Notes: a model not told the origin generated them from the letters alone. Shown: positions 50,399 to 63,096, counted from the first letter of the stretch. The stretch is DNA of 64,000 nucleotides from Epiperipatus broadwayi (GCA_028023455.1 JAQFVV010000283.1:682001-746000); one strand, 5' to 3'. Translations and numbers: made by a program.

Positions 50399-50963
50399 AA
50401 TTGTATATATGTATTGGAAAAATATTTATCATTTACACAAACATTCATTCTGCCTTATCAGGCACTGAGAAGAAAGACCATGGTGTTTCTTGATCTTAAA
50501 CTCAGGGGTAAAAAGCCAATAAACTCACCACGCTGGCTAATGTGTGTTGGTGAGCAGCCCATCCATGTTCGTATACTATATGAATAATCACATAGTAATG
50601 ACAGCTGCAACGACAAGAACGTATGGAGTGGACATTAGGAATTTGCCCTGCTCAGTTCCTTTAAGGCCTCCAAGAGGAATCAAAGGGTCTCCTTTCAGTA
50701 ATAGGAAAGGGGAGTGAGATAAGGTAAAAAAAAGAAAATTTTGGTTATGGATATATTTTGTAATTTTTAATTAATTTAATTTTTTTTTTTTGGAATATGT
50801 GATATTTATTGTGTATATATATTTTATTTTAGTGTGCCTTGAAAAAGATTATAAAAATAGTCGAAACGTCAGATTTTCTTTTTCATGATTATAGTCATAA
50901 TAAATCAATTTTTTTTTTTGTTTCGAAAAAAAATTCATAAATCAAGTTTTAAAAAGAAGGAGT

Positions 50964-53459
50964 TAGTTTGTTTTATTTCTATATTAGATATATATGAACT
51001 ATTTTGAAAAGAAGAACTGTGTGCTGGATATATTAAATTATTTTACTGTAAAATAGTATGTGGTTATAATATATCCTAACCGTTGCTGGCTTTTGCTCTC
51101 ATTAGTGAGATTAGAATTCAAAGTTGAAATTAATCCACTTGATTGAATATAAGCCAGTTTTTCTTCATAGGATTCCAAGCTAATGGCCCCAAAATAAATT
51201 GCCCTAGCTTTTGAATCATGCTGACTTAGATCTGACATTCTATTCCAAGTACATCTAGCCCTCTTTTACCCTTTAGTTAAAATTTGGTTGTTTACAAAAT
51301 TGCAATATTACCTGACTTTTGATTACGACTATAATTGTTATTGCAATTATATCTTTTCTGTGTTAAATTTTATCTGTGTCAATCTTTTTTAACTAACTTT
51401 GTTAATAATTGATGAATTAATTTCTCACTGACATATTTAGAGTTCTTTTGGCTAAAATAAAGATTTATTTTTTTTAAATTGCTGCCAGAGCAGATTTGAA
51501 GAAAATTTCAATCGATGTTTATTCCATTTTACTCACTATTTAAATACGTAAAATCTTTTTCAGACGTTAAAACTATCATTACAATTTCTGCTACATAAAT
51601 TTATTTTATATATATAAGTACATTTATTCAAAGGAAAGTGGTGTGTCTTTCACCAGTTTATCTGTGTTTCTAAATTTATAATTTTTTTTGACAATCCTTT
51701 CTCTAGATTACCTACCTTTAAAACACCTATTTTTTGCTTTGATAAATTCCTATTTTCTGGACATTTTATGTATAGAAAAATAAAAATGAGCTCGACTATA
51801 AAATGAAGCTAAAACCTATACAAATAAGGGGAGCCATTCATCCTATGTTTGTTTGTTTTATATAGAAATAAACATCTATGCAACTACGAAGCAGATAGAA
51901 TGAATAACATCGATGCATACATTAACGATCTAATAGGGCATGACTATAATGGTAACAGCTTATTAAAACAGTTGGGAAATTTTACACCAATATAAATAAA
52001 GTTAAAAACATTAATAGTATGCTAAAGCATGAATAAGCCTTTGTTAAGTCACTCATATTGCAAATAATTTTAGGAACATTTGTGCTAATGCATACAGGAT
52101 TAGCTTTACATCGACCACCTGCTCTTAATAATTTATTGATCAATACTAAAGATAAGGTACCAGTGGAACATGCTCCTCATATGGTCTATAAAATTGTATG
52201 CAGTAGCCTTTTCCTGCAGCTCTGTGTGTTACAATGAATTTTGTGCAAATAGATTGTTGAGAATCACCCAACATGCATATTTGTAAAATAGTGCAAAACA
52301 CAATACAGATCGATCTTTCTTGATCATGAACACACCATGGGGCACACATTTTCTCCATCCAATGTTATAACAATTTGCTCTGAAAGGGATAATAATTGCA
52401 AAGGATCCACATTTCATTAACCAAAAGGATTCGTGTGTTCAATTATCTGAAAAATTGAATATCTAATTGCCTTATTTGCATATTGTGCTCATTAACACAT
52501 GATATCACATCACTTATATAAGCACACCTGTATGGCATTATTTTACTCAGCACTATGATTCTGGCCGTGTTTTGCCGAAAGCTGACTTAGTTTATTTAAA
52601 TTAAACAGTTTATGTTTATCATACTTTTCTGATCAGTACTCAAAGTCAACCAGTGCTTAAGAATTAAATTTCTATTAGTGAAAAATAAATTGTTTCATTT
52701 TATTTATTGAATAATAGTAATGTTCCATGACTCAGAAATGTTCGAAGAGCATTTCACTCTACTCTCTAGAGCCATTTATTACCCGGTTGAGTAATTAATG
52801 ATTACCAGATGGAATAATGCTATGAAATTCTCATCTCCAGACCAGAATCTGACTTGTACCTTCATCAATTAGATCAATGATTCATAACTGGAATTAATTT
52901 ATCATATAGCCATTTTTAACTCAATCCATGTCATGTGTACCGTTATATTAATACCATCATCAAATCACTTTCTATAATTTTTAGAGATTTCAGGGTTTTT
53001 CTTTACTTTTTGAAGGCTACTAACAACAGCAATATCATAACTTTCTTCTATGTTTATTCATATGCTTCCAAGAATAGTCCTCTCCAATCTACCATAGAGC
53101 TATTTACTGCAAGCCTGTGGCTCCATAATATCCTTACTCCCTAAATAAGTTATGGTTTTTTTCTTCATCAGTGAGATTTATAGTTTACAGCTGAGACAAT
53201 TGCCTTATATGTAAATGTTTTGTTATTAATTTTGAACTGTTAGCTTGAGAAGTAAAAGGAAAAATAATTTGGTGTGAAATACCTTAGTTCTAGATTTGAA
53301 TCATAATCTTCACTAGTAAAAATGGAAGTCAAAAGCCAGTCTTGGGGAGGGAGAATAATGTTGTACTATACTATCTGATATTTATTGATTACTCGACATT
53401 ACTGAGTGAAAATCTTGGATTTCTATAATGACTGCCCTGATATTTATAAAGCCCTGTGT
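50964..53459. other. Non-coding interval
   Basis: AT-rich DNA with no gene, RNA or element that I can support. The short frames at 51038, 52146 and 52935 have no recognisable content. Confidence 0.5.
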
Positions 53460-53560
53460 GATTTAGTGTGGTGGTAAAGTATTGGATTGCGGAATTAGAA
53501 GTCCATGGATTGTGACTTTACTCATGACTTCTGGTACTTACACTTCTTTGAATTCCCAAA
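53460..53560 (+). repeat. Degenerate tRNA-derived SINE-like sequence
   Basis: tttagtgtggtggtaaagta, then ggattgcggaattagaagtc, then catggattgtgac follows the order of a tRNA D-arm, anticodon arm and T-arm. The box B part is badly decayed. Inferred SINE remnant, low certainty. Confidence 0.35.
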
Positions 53561-55539
53561 TAATAAATCATTAGATTATTTACTGTTCCCACAGTGTGGT
53601 TTTAAAGAATGAAAAAAACACTGTTCAGAAATGATTCCTGGTATCAGGCAAATGCAAAAAGAGCTTTTATAAGAAAGGTAAGATTTTTATAATGCTATTA
53701 TCAATTTTGTTTTAACGATCATGTATTTGATGCATTCTGAGTACAAAAAAAAGTTTTCTCTGTTTATAACAATCATATTTGGAATGGTCATTTAAAGATG
53801 GTTTATGGAATGTGCTATAATTTTTTCAAATGCAGCTGCAAACAATTTAATTTTGTAATTAATGTTCCAAAACACCCAGGTGTTTGGTCGGTTAATGCTG
53901 TAAGAAAAATATTTGGCAATTTTTTTGATTTGGGTAGATATAGATTTAAGAATGTGAAGTCAATTTAAATATCTTAGTAGTTTTTTTAGTATAAAGATAG
54001 GTTAGATGTTTAGGTGTAAAACAGTCTCCAATGATAGTGTATTTCATTGTATTGGTATAACTACATATAAATTAATTGTATATTGAGGTAGTCATATGCC
54101 GTTTTCTTATACAAGTATTTGTTAAAGTATATAAGATCTAAATATTCTAAAACAGAGCTTATAAGCAATGTTAATCCACCAGTACTATTAACCAAATATC
54201 AGTTATCCTAAATATTATACTGTATATATAAATAAAGCAGTAAATATTGCTTTGTACATTGGTACTTAACTGTTCTTTAATAAAGGTTTCAGGATATCCT
54301 TTATTGTTCATATGATGATCAAAGAAATAAAACATAAAGCAGTTGTCCTGGGTTAGCGGGTTCACTTCCGGCTGATGCTGTGACACATGAGGGAAAAAAA
54401 ACATGAGTCTTATGATTCAACTTCAACTATCTATGTGAGAGAAGGGGGGAAATTATTGCAATATAAGACTGCTAAGCCCATGGTTCATTATCTTGATTTT
54501 TAGAGTAGCATCATACACCTTAATTAACTTATATATATTATAAAAGAATAGCTTTTTTTGTGCAGAGATCATACCTTCCATCTGGAATTCAATTCTGGGT
54601 CAAATGAATTATTTTAAGAGCCTTGGAATTTTTCTTTCATGAAGCTGGTCCTAACCAATGTGAGTTATCCTTAGCTAAAAAATAAGAAAACTTTTCAAAC
54701 TCTTGCTAACTGTGCAAACCTGCTAAGGACTTGCTTCTCACCTTTACTGTTCCTCTGTGATGATTGTTGGAGAGATCTTAGTCCATAATGTATTTATTTA
54801 AAACGCTGTTATTTCTTTTATATATATATTGTAAGTAATAGGATAACTTTTAATTTTTAGTTGATCTTTTTTCGTTGGAATATTTCTCTTTCGCATTTAA
54901 TTTTAAAAGTGAAGGATTAATTTATATTTTGATATATTACATTCCATAGAGAGCTGAAAGAATTTCATTTCTTTGTCAGTTTTTTTTATCATTGAATTGA
55001 TTGTTATAAATAATTTGAAAATAAATTTGTTTATGATTATTTACTCTTATCTTTAATAAAAACTTTCTTTTATAATTTATAGTCTTCTTTCATGGTGGGG
55101 GAAATTATAGATATCGCAGATATTCTTGATTCTAATTACTCTTCTTGCTGGTTGTCAAATTATTTATTGAATAACTGGGTCTTTGATTTATGTCATTTTA
55201 TAATCTAGTTGAAACTCTTAATCTGAGTAATATATTTTCTACTGAGAATCGACTTTATACAATAAATATTGTTATTTTGTTTATAAATTATGAGGCGTTT
55301 TTATCAAGTTGTCATTTCTGATTAAATTATTTACAGTTTCTTTATAGAAATAGATTTTTTATTATCGTAAAATATTATTTATCACACTGTTAAAAACTAA
55401 AATGGTTATATCATCATCATCACTTTATCATCCATCATTTTGATTCCATTTTCACTATCTTTAATTCTTTTTTTAAAACATTTCTATCTCTTTGTGTTTT
55501 CTTGAAAGTTTGTGACGATGGTATTTTGGATATGACCCT
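53561..55539. other. Non-coding interval
   Basis: No gene is seen. At 54822-54835 an (AT)n tract is followed by ttgtaagtaa, a weak LTR-like boundary without a partner. Confidence 0.5.
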
Positions 55540-55630
55540 ATATTGGACTATTTCCATCATCTGTCATTAAATGTTGAATGTCTAAAAAAAATTTAAACTT
55601 TATTAAACTTTTTCCAAATATAAACAACAG

Positions 55631-55741
55631 TTCTATATAAACATATATGCCATAGATAAAGATGATACCACCTTTATTGTTAAAGGAGATTGCCTTAGCT
55701 ACGGGTTAAGATTGTTGATAGCTTAAGAATTGATTATTATC
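55631..55741. mobile_element. 111-bp insert with 11-bp target duplication
   Basis: ataaacaacag occurs at 55620-55630 and again at 55742-55752, flanking this insert. The foldback's right arm shows the uninterrupted form. The insert contains taaaggagattgccttagct and attgttgata, which match 61770-61808 (taaaggaggttgccttgaca, attgttgatt). It is a short non-autonomous repeat of unknown class. Confidence 0.7.
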
Positions 55742-55888
55742 ATAAACAACAGTTAGTAATAACACACAAATAGACAAAACAGTTTAATAGATTAGGCAGA
55801 ATTCAAGTCGTATTATTTTCCGCTCTTTTTCAAGTGTTGCTAGTTTGATCTGTGGCACTGCTAGCATAGGAGTCGAACTTAGACCTTT

Positions 55889-55915
55889 GACCGAATAGCT
55901 CAGTTGGTTAGAGAG
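55889..55915 (+). other. tRNA-like 5' half (box A)
   Basis: ccgaatagctcagttggtta followed by gagag matches a tRNA acceptor end and D-arm, with box A tagctcagttgg. No anticodon arm or box B follows, so it is not a working tRNA. It may be the head of a SINE inside the foldback. Confidence 0.6.
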
Positions 55916-56060
55916 TTCTCTTAAAATTAATTTTAAAGAATTTAAATGTCTATCTTTGTGTTTATTACTTACAGTTGTTTGTATTTGGAAAAGTTTAAAT
56001 AAAGTTTAAAATTTTCTAGATGTTCAACATTTAAGATAGATGTTGGAAATAGTCCAATAT

Positions 56061-58685
56061 ATTATTACAATTCTAACCCCCCCCCTTTTTTTTTTTGCAG
56101 TGCACAAACCCCAGTTCCATTTTTTTTTTTTGTTTTTAAAGTAACATAATCCATTACAAATTTGAGCTTAATTTTAGTTTTTGATATTCCTCACAATTTT
56201 TTTTCTCTTTTTTAAATTCTTTACGTTTTGTGCTTCATTCTAGAATCCCAAATTTATATTTTTTTTACTATAAGTTTTTTGCTATTAGTTGGTTGTTATT
56301 ATTTCTTAATATAATATAATTTGTTTAAATATAATTGTAGGTCACATTTTTTATCCATTCTATTGTCTGTCTTATAGATTGGCCTATAATAAACAAAATT
56401 CCCTATCTCTTCAATTTTTTATCTATTAATTACAGTGTCCTTGGATATATTTATTCATGCACATGTACATGATAAGACATTATGGCAGGGTGATTAGTGC
56501 ATGTGTTAACCCATAACGTTCAACCCAAATCTAGGTTTGAATTTTCAAAGAGATGTAGAATTTTTTTGCATGTGGCAAGGGGGGGGGGTATTATTTGTTG
56601 GCAACTGGATATTTAGATATTATTAACTAGAAGGAAGAATGGAAATAATTACCATCCAACAGATGGCAAAAACTTGTGAGGAAGATTTCCTCTTTCCCTT
56701 TCTTTCTTTGAAGCTAATTTCACTCATGTGGTCCTCAAAAATATTGTTTTACCACTTTTTAATTGTTTGCCAGTGTGTTCAAGTGAAAGGGTGACTATTT
56801 CTCTCTTTATTTTACCTGCAGCCATCTCTAAGTCAATACTTGTGTTAAGTATCAATATAGTTTGGGTTATTCACCATTAAAATTTTAATGTCGTTTATGA
56901 ATTAAGATATGAACTGTGACCAAGGTTATAAAACACTATCACATTTCATACTGAAATGTGATGTGTGATCTAAGTGTACTAGTACCTTAATTTTTTTTGA
57001 ATAGATGAACTAAGTCAATACATAACACAAATTCATTCACAGATGACATTGCAGGCATGAAGATAGAACCAATCACATTTTCACTAGACACACTTGATTT
57101 ATAATAGGCTTATGACAAGGACAAGCACATTGTTATGAGTTTGAAAATTTATTTTTACTTATTGCTAGATATCTCCTTTATCACAACCTTTTGGATGTTT
57201 GTATGTATTTTAATGTGAGCCTATGCACTATAAATAAGATATTGGGTTCAAAAAAATCATGATAACTTATGGTAGACAATAGATATCTTGGACATAGTCT
57301 TATGTTGTTGTTGTTTTTTAAGCTATCATTATCATATATCAGTGGCTTGTGGTCAGTAGGTGTAAGGGAATGAATGCTTGTAGTTGATAGGTGCAAAAGA
57401 GGCACTGTCTTTCCATAATAGTAAGTTTTTAAATTTTTTGTCATAAAAATGACGTAATCAAGTATTTACTTCTTACTTGGTTTGTTGTATAAAGCATATC
57501 CATTGCTTCCAGAATTTGGAAGCAGGATAACATATTGCACTGGCATATCTTGTCCATATATACAAGTGTCAATGGAAACAAGGAGTTTGAATTAAGTCCA
57601 CACTGTAATATGAAATTATGTTATTGTTTGCTGTTGTGGCAAGACAGTAGACCAAAGATCTTCCATATAATGTATTCAGATTTTTGTTCTTCTGGAAGCA
57701 GTTTTTAATTAAATGCGGTGTAAAAGAACTTGCATCTAAGTTTACAATTATGGCATAACACGAGTTAAGGGTTGTCTCTAATATTCTCTATAGTATTTTA
57801 TTACAGTGGATGCAATTTTTTTAATTAAAATTCACACTATAATATGAAATTACTTCATTCAAAAATATATGTAAATTTTTAAAAAAAAATCATTAATATG
57901 AAAACTTTTAAAGTGCATCAAATGATTTTTTATTGTATTTTATTTTATTATCTTGTTTTATTTTTTTTAATTTTTATTCTTAATAATAGATAAAAAATTG
58001 TACTAATTTATTGCATTTTACTTTTATATGTTGTTATATTACAAATATTTAATTTTTATTAGACTCGTTTTATTATTATATCGTCAACATCTGAAATTCT
58101 AAGATTTAAAATAAAATTATGCATTGAAAAAAAAATCTTGTTGATAAAAAAAAAACATGTTTTCACATATACACACAGGGATTATTTTCTTTCAATTTGA
58201 TGTCATCGTAACATTACACATTAATTGTGAATGTGAAAAGGCCTCCTATCTCTATGTTGCAGATTTAGTACTCAAGTACCATATTATTGTTATTATTATT
58301 ATTCAAAGGGTAAATTTTATTGAGACAAAAAAGGTGGCATAAGTTACATTTGAAAACATGATGTCTTAGATGCAAATTGATTCAAGATATTACATATGTA
58401 ATAAAGGTTTACAATCTTGATTGTTATAGGAAAGAAAACATGATTTACATTAATTAAAAGAAAACAAAATACATATGTCAATAGAATTTTTAAATGTCAT
58501 ATTGAGGAAAATATATGGAAATGCATGATAGTATAATTGAAAACATATGGAGAAAGGGTTGAAATTAGTGTTAGGTTGACATATAATCCCATAAGGCCCA
58601 TTTGGTGAGAATATTATAGTTTCATAGCTAAGACTTATTGTTCATTTGTTACATAAGTTACATGTGAAAAAAATAGAAAAATATT
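56061..58685. other. Non-coding interval with homopolymer tracts
   Basis: Contains a C-run near 56078, T-runs and a G-run near 56580. No gene is supported. Confidence 0.5.
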
Positions 58686-58689
58686 AGTT

Positions 58690-59285
58690 AGCATGAATTG
58701 CATATAAGTTCAGCATGAATTGCATCCTGGGAGAATAAAAAACACTAGTATGCATGAATTGCATCTTGGAAAAACAGAAAAGTATTAATCAGCATGAATT
58801 GCATCCTGGAAAAATGGGAAAATACTAGTTGAGCATGGATTGTATCTTGGGAATATGAAAAAAAACAGTAATCAGCATGAATTGCATCTTGGGAAAATGG
58901 AAAAACATTTATCAGCATGAACTGCATTCTGGGAGCATGGAAAAATACTTATTTCAGCATGAACTGCATCCTGGGAAAATGGAAAAACACTATTTAGCAT
59001 ACATTGCAAGTTGGGAAAACAGAAAAATACCATTTTAGCATAAATTGCATTTGGAGAAATGGAAAAACCCTGATTTGCATGAATTGCATCTTGAGAAATA
59101 GAAAAATACTAGTTGGCATAAATTTCATCTGGAGAAAATAGAAAAACACTAGTCAGCATTGATTGCATCTTGGAAAAATGAAAAAATACCAGTCGGCATG
59201 AATTGCATCTTGGGAAAAATGGAAAACACTAGTTCAGACATGATTGCATCTTAAGAAAATGGAAAAACACCATTTATCATGAGTT
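58690..59285. repeat. Minisatellite, ~40-bp unit, about 15 copies
   Basis: Units of the form gcatgaattgcatcttggga followed by aaatggaaaaacactagtca recur from 58692 to about 59285. Lengths are 38-42 bases and similarity is moderate. The minus-strand frame over it (58745-58927) is a by-product. Confidence 0.95.
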
Positions 59286-59599
59286 GGATCCTTTAAGAAT
59301 GACAGTATTCAGCAAATTGTAGGGTTGAAACTTGAGAATGTGCCACTGTTATATAGAAAAAAAACTAAGATTTGTTGCAAGACTATATTTATACAATTTT
59401 TAAAGCAAGGTTGCCCTCATTATTTTATTTATCATGTCGGTCAAAATTAAATGTGATTAAATTTTTCTATGCGCACACATGAAAATTTTTAAAAAAAGAA
59501 TGCTATGTTATCAAGTTTTATAACATAAACTTTACTTTTAATAAAAATGGTATGGATTTGAAGCAGGAGCTTTTACAATGAACATGGTAACAGGATTAA

Positions 59600-59650
59600 G
59601 ATTTGCTGCTGCTGCTGTTGTTATTATTATTATTACTACTGCTGCTGCAT
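59600..59650. repeat. (TGC)n(TTA)n(TGC)n microsatellite
   Basis: tttgctgctgctgctgttgt, then ttattattattattactact, then gctgctgc. Confidence 0.9.
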
Positions 59651-59719
59651 ATAACTTTAAATATATGTGATGATTTTATAGACAACTTCGAGCACAGACA
59701 AACATCATTGACATAAACT

Positions 59720-59945
59720 GAAAGAAATAAAAAGTGGATTTGGTCTAGGAATACTGTTAGAAGACATGATAATAAATGGACAGTTGAAATTGTTAAAGAC
59801 CCAAAAAGAGACCAACATGTGAGATGGATTAATTAAGTAAGAAAAAGTACTGGGGTGATTTAGAGAAGAGAGACCATGGATTAGAGAAAGTAAATTAAAC
59901 TTGGAAAGACCTTCATTCTTCAATGAATCAGAAGTGGTTTAAAGT
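59720..59945 (+). pseudogene. RTE-type LINE 3'-end fragment (plus strand)
   Basis: The text ggacagttgaaattgttaaa, gacccaaaaagagaccaaca and tgtgagatggatt corresponds to the RTE C terminus (RWTIEIL, RDCKRPRKRPHVRWMDEI). It is followed by aacttggaaagaccttcatt, which corresponds to the complement of aatgaaggtctctccaag-like text at the RTE end. Stops interrupt it. An old copy, more diverged than the one at 47433. Confidence 0.7.
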
Positions 59946-60045
59946 GATGATTTTGTATTATAAATGTTGATGCATGCAATAGAATACATAATGATAACTA
60001 CTTTTGTAACTGCTGCTTTTCCTTTTTCAATTGGTATTACCAATT

Positions 60046-60122
60046 CTCAATTGAATTTAAGATATCACTAACAGTATTAATTCACATTGAATTTAAGATA
60101 TCACTAACAGTATTAATTCGTA
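60046..60122. repeat. 40-bp tandem duplication
   Basis: attgaatttaagatatcact followed by aacagtattaattc occurs twice in a row, nearly perfectly. Confidence 0.9.
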
Positions 60123-61229
60123 TTTTACAATATAAAAATTATTCTACATATATAGTATAAAGAAATAAAATAATTTTTAACCATGTAATTTAGATTGATG
60201 CTTACCATGGATGTAATATTTATAAAAATTAAAAAAATGAATAGTTTCCGATTACGTAGTAATCCGTATCAACTTGTAAAGTATTCTTCGACCATGAAAA
60301 ATCTTATAATTTTAAATTTACTTTTAATGTAAATGATAAAAAAATATTACTGGAAAAAAGAAAACATAAAAAGAGGAAAATTAAGAAAGCAGTATTAATA
60401 AATAAATTTAAAGATAATATAATAAATAGACAAGCAGCAAATACGTACATACACAGTTCCTGGAAAATCACATGATATTAAACTTCCATATTACTTTACA
60501 GTTGATAAGGATTACTATATAATCGAAAATGTTACTGATTAATTAAAATATATATTTTATTATTTTTTACCGTTAAAATTATTTGGAACTTATATATATA
60601 TTGGTGTGTAATAACCCTCTCTGCTACTGGTATTATTTTATTAATTTATGAGTAACTCTATGTCAGAGAACTCCAAAATTCATAAAGCTGTTTTTTGGAG
60701 CAACTTTAAACACAAGCAAAGAAAAATAAATAAGAAATATGGGCAATATTACTTTATTATCCAAATTGCTAAACCTGAATTCTCACATGCTGGGTTGTTT
60801 AGTTTTAAGTATGCAAAAAATGATTATTGTTTGTGATAATTTAGGCAGTGTTAGACAAGACGTTAAACTATGTCAAATTGAGAAAAGACCTAGAAGGGTA
60901 CTATAATACTCTGCAATATTAGTAATGTAAGAAAGAAGTAAATATGAAATATACCTAATAAATAAATATGAAATTATATTACTGAATGAAACGTTTGTAA
61001 AAGCTTTAGGAATTAATATTTTTGGAATATGAGTGAAGAATTTATTTATTTTTCATCTTTTAAACAGCTTACCTAAAGCACTGACTATTATAATAGAATA
61101 AAAAGTCATACAAAATACTTATTTACAGTATTAAACATTAATAATTATAAATGAATGAATGAATGAATGAACATAACAAAAAGCTGCTGATTAATAGATA
61201 GTAAAAACTAGTGTAATAAAGAACTTTAC
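60123..61229. other. Non-coding interval
   Basis: No gene is supported. An (AATG)n tract lies at 61151-61172. Confidence 0.5.
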
Positions 61230-61583
61230 TAAAGTATCATCATCATCATCAACCATTATCAATCCACTGCAGGATGAAGGTCTCTCCAAGTTCAATCCAT
61301 CTTTTCCGATCTTTAGCTTCTCTTCTCCACATCACCCCTGCAAACTTTCTTATTTCATCCATCCATCTCACATGTGGTCTCTTTCTGGGTCTTTTACAAT
61401 CTCTTGGAATCCAGTTTAAAATTTCAATTGTCCATCTATTATCTATTATCTGTTATTACTATGTGATTATTCATATAGTATATGAACATGGATGGGCTGC
61501 TTACCAACACGCATTAGCCAGTGTGGTGAGTTTATTGGCTTTTTACCTCCGAGTTTAAGATTTTTTTTTCAATATTAAAGTAT
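61230..61583 (-). mobile_element. RTE copy with inverted 5' segment (twin-priming structure)
   Basis: Bases 61238-61440 match the RTE 3' end (47433-47640) in minus orientation. Bases 61451-61560 match the RTE 5' untranslated region (50491-50603) in the opposite, plus, orientation. taaagtat stands on both sides (61230-61237 and 61576-61583), a likely 8-bp target duplication. About 15 filler bases lie before the right copy. The frame across the junction is not a gene. Confidence 0.85.
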
Positions 61584-62299
61584 ATCAGGTTGTATTACTC
61601 TCTTCTAATCAGTGGCTTTTGGGGGGATGGGGAGAAACTGTAAAACTGCTTAAAATTTAGTTGAATGTAATTTTATATTTTAGTCTATTTATATGATGGA
61701 TTTATTTTTATAAATTTGCAATTATATATATATAAGCCATATATGAAGTTGAATGTCCAATATTATTATTTAAAGGAGGTTGCCTTGACAACAGATTGAG
61801 ATTGTTGATTGATATCGGTATTGTTTAAGTGTTTACTGCTTTCCTGTGTTTATATATTATATCATTGTTTTGCTTTTGTTTAAATTGCATCATATTTGTA
61901 TAACATCTAGTTTTCAATCTCATGTAAAACCATTTCAAGACTATGTTAATAATATAGTATGACATACAATCACAGTTATTAAATTTAAATTTATATTGTG
62001 GAAACTTGCTATTAATTCAGAACCATGGTGAAATCTTTCCTGCACATAATAATACAGAAATTTTTTTGTTGCTTGTCATGTCACAGTAGCAGACTGAATA
62101 TTGGCAACATTGTATCTGTGATTATTCTTTTACTTTGACAAAACAAACAATTCAAGGTGTTGTTGTTAAAGTTGATGCTAATTGCTGATTTTTATATTTT
62201 TCTTCTAAGACAGCTTGTGATTACTGTGGAGTCTGATAGATAATATAGCACTTAATTTCATCTCGTACTTTACTTGGGAAATGAACATTGCATATTTGT
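61584..62299. other. Non-coding interval with one dispersed repeat core
   Basis: Bases 61765-61825 (taaaggaggttgccttgaca, attgttgattgatatcgg) belong to the same family as the insert at 55631-55741. Nothing else is recognised. Confidence 0.5.
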
Positions 62300-63096
62300 A
62301 AGGAGACCAAAGAAATTATTTGAGAAAGGGAAGTCTACTCAGAATCCTTTTATGTAGAATGGTTATAAAAAGAGTAAAATCTATAATATTACATAATATC
62401 AGTAATAAATTAAATCAAACCATTAATTAACACTTGGTGATCTAATGAATAATACATAAATAATTACAAGAGAACAGTGATGATAGTAATAGTAAGTACC
62501 ATCATTAACAACCTTTGGTATTCTCATATGAATAATCAATGCTTACAAGAGAATAGCAGTAGTGATGATGGTAGTTGTAGCAGTAATATTAATAGTAGCT
62601 GTAGTATGTGGTTGCAGAAGTAATTAGCTTCAAGCCAATGATTCTTAATATTTATATGAATAATATTCCAAATGGTTATAAAAGAAAACTAGTACAGTAG
62701 TGATAATAATAAGTGATAGCAGTAGTAGTACCATCATGCCAATAAAAATCCTGTTATTCATGTAGAATGGTTACAAGCACAAAACAGTAGTAGTAATAAT
62801 AATAGCAGAAGTAAATGTTATTAGTTCATTAAAAGTGTCTGGTTATTCATGTTTGATGGTTGCAAGAGAGCAGTAATAGTAACTGGCAGTAACAATTATC
62901 ATAAAGCACACAGTAAGTTGTTCATTCAAATAATCTGTAGAATGGTTACAAAGAATAATAGAAGTAATAGTAATAGTAAATGATAGTAGTAGTAATACCA
63001 TCAAACCACTGACAATCCTAATGTTCTTTATGAATAAGATACAGAATGTCTACAGGTAAGAAATAGTAAATAGTACTAATGGTGGTAGTAATTGTT

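Larger units (their letters stand above)
47433..50697 (-). mobile_element. RTE-type LINE, nearly full length (3.27 kb)
   Basis: Minus-strand non-LTR retrotransposon inside the right Penelope copy. The 3' end on the plus strand is catcatcatcatcaaccatt, so the tail is a (TGATGA) repeat, as is usual for RTE elements. The 5' boundary near 50697 is set by where the Penelope sequence resumes. The length equals that of typical full RTE elements. One protein with an endonuclease and an RT is encoded, broken by one nonsense codon and two frameshifts. The 5' untranslated part (50399-50697) recurs in the 61-kb copy. Confidence 0.9.
46562..50963 (+). mobile_element. Penelope-like element, right copy (5'-truncated, split by an RTE)
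   Basis: Plus-strand copy that mirrors 45433-46531. Its coding part ends at 47377. Its 3' tail is interrupted at 47432/47433 by the RTE and resumes at 50698. The resumed part (aataggaaaggggagtgaga...) matches the complement of 45433-45655 and contains gtgccttgaaaaagattat and tagtcgaaacgtc. About 21-23 bases present in the left copy are missing at the RTE insertion point. Confidence 0.85.
55540..56060. mobile_element. 521-bp foldback element with a nested insertion
   Basis: The left end (atattggactatttccatca) and the right end (its near complement ending tccaatat at 56060) pair over about 90-115 bases. The pairing of the left arm is interrupted at 55630 and resumes at about 55753, because a 111-bp insert lies there. 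No transposase is encoded. Confidence 0.75.

Noticed and set aside
55889-55915. Possible tRNA gene
   Set aside because: Only the acceptor and D-arm match; no anticodon loop or T-arm follows.
58745-58927. 60-codon frame with repeated QDAIHA-like text
   Set aside because: By-product of the 40-bp minisatellite.
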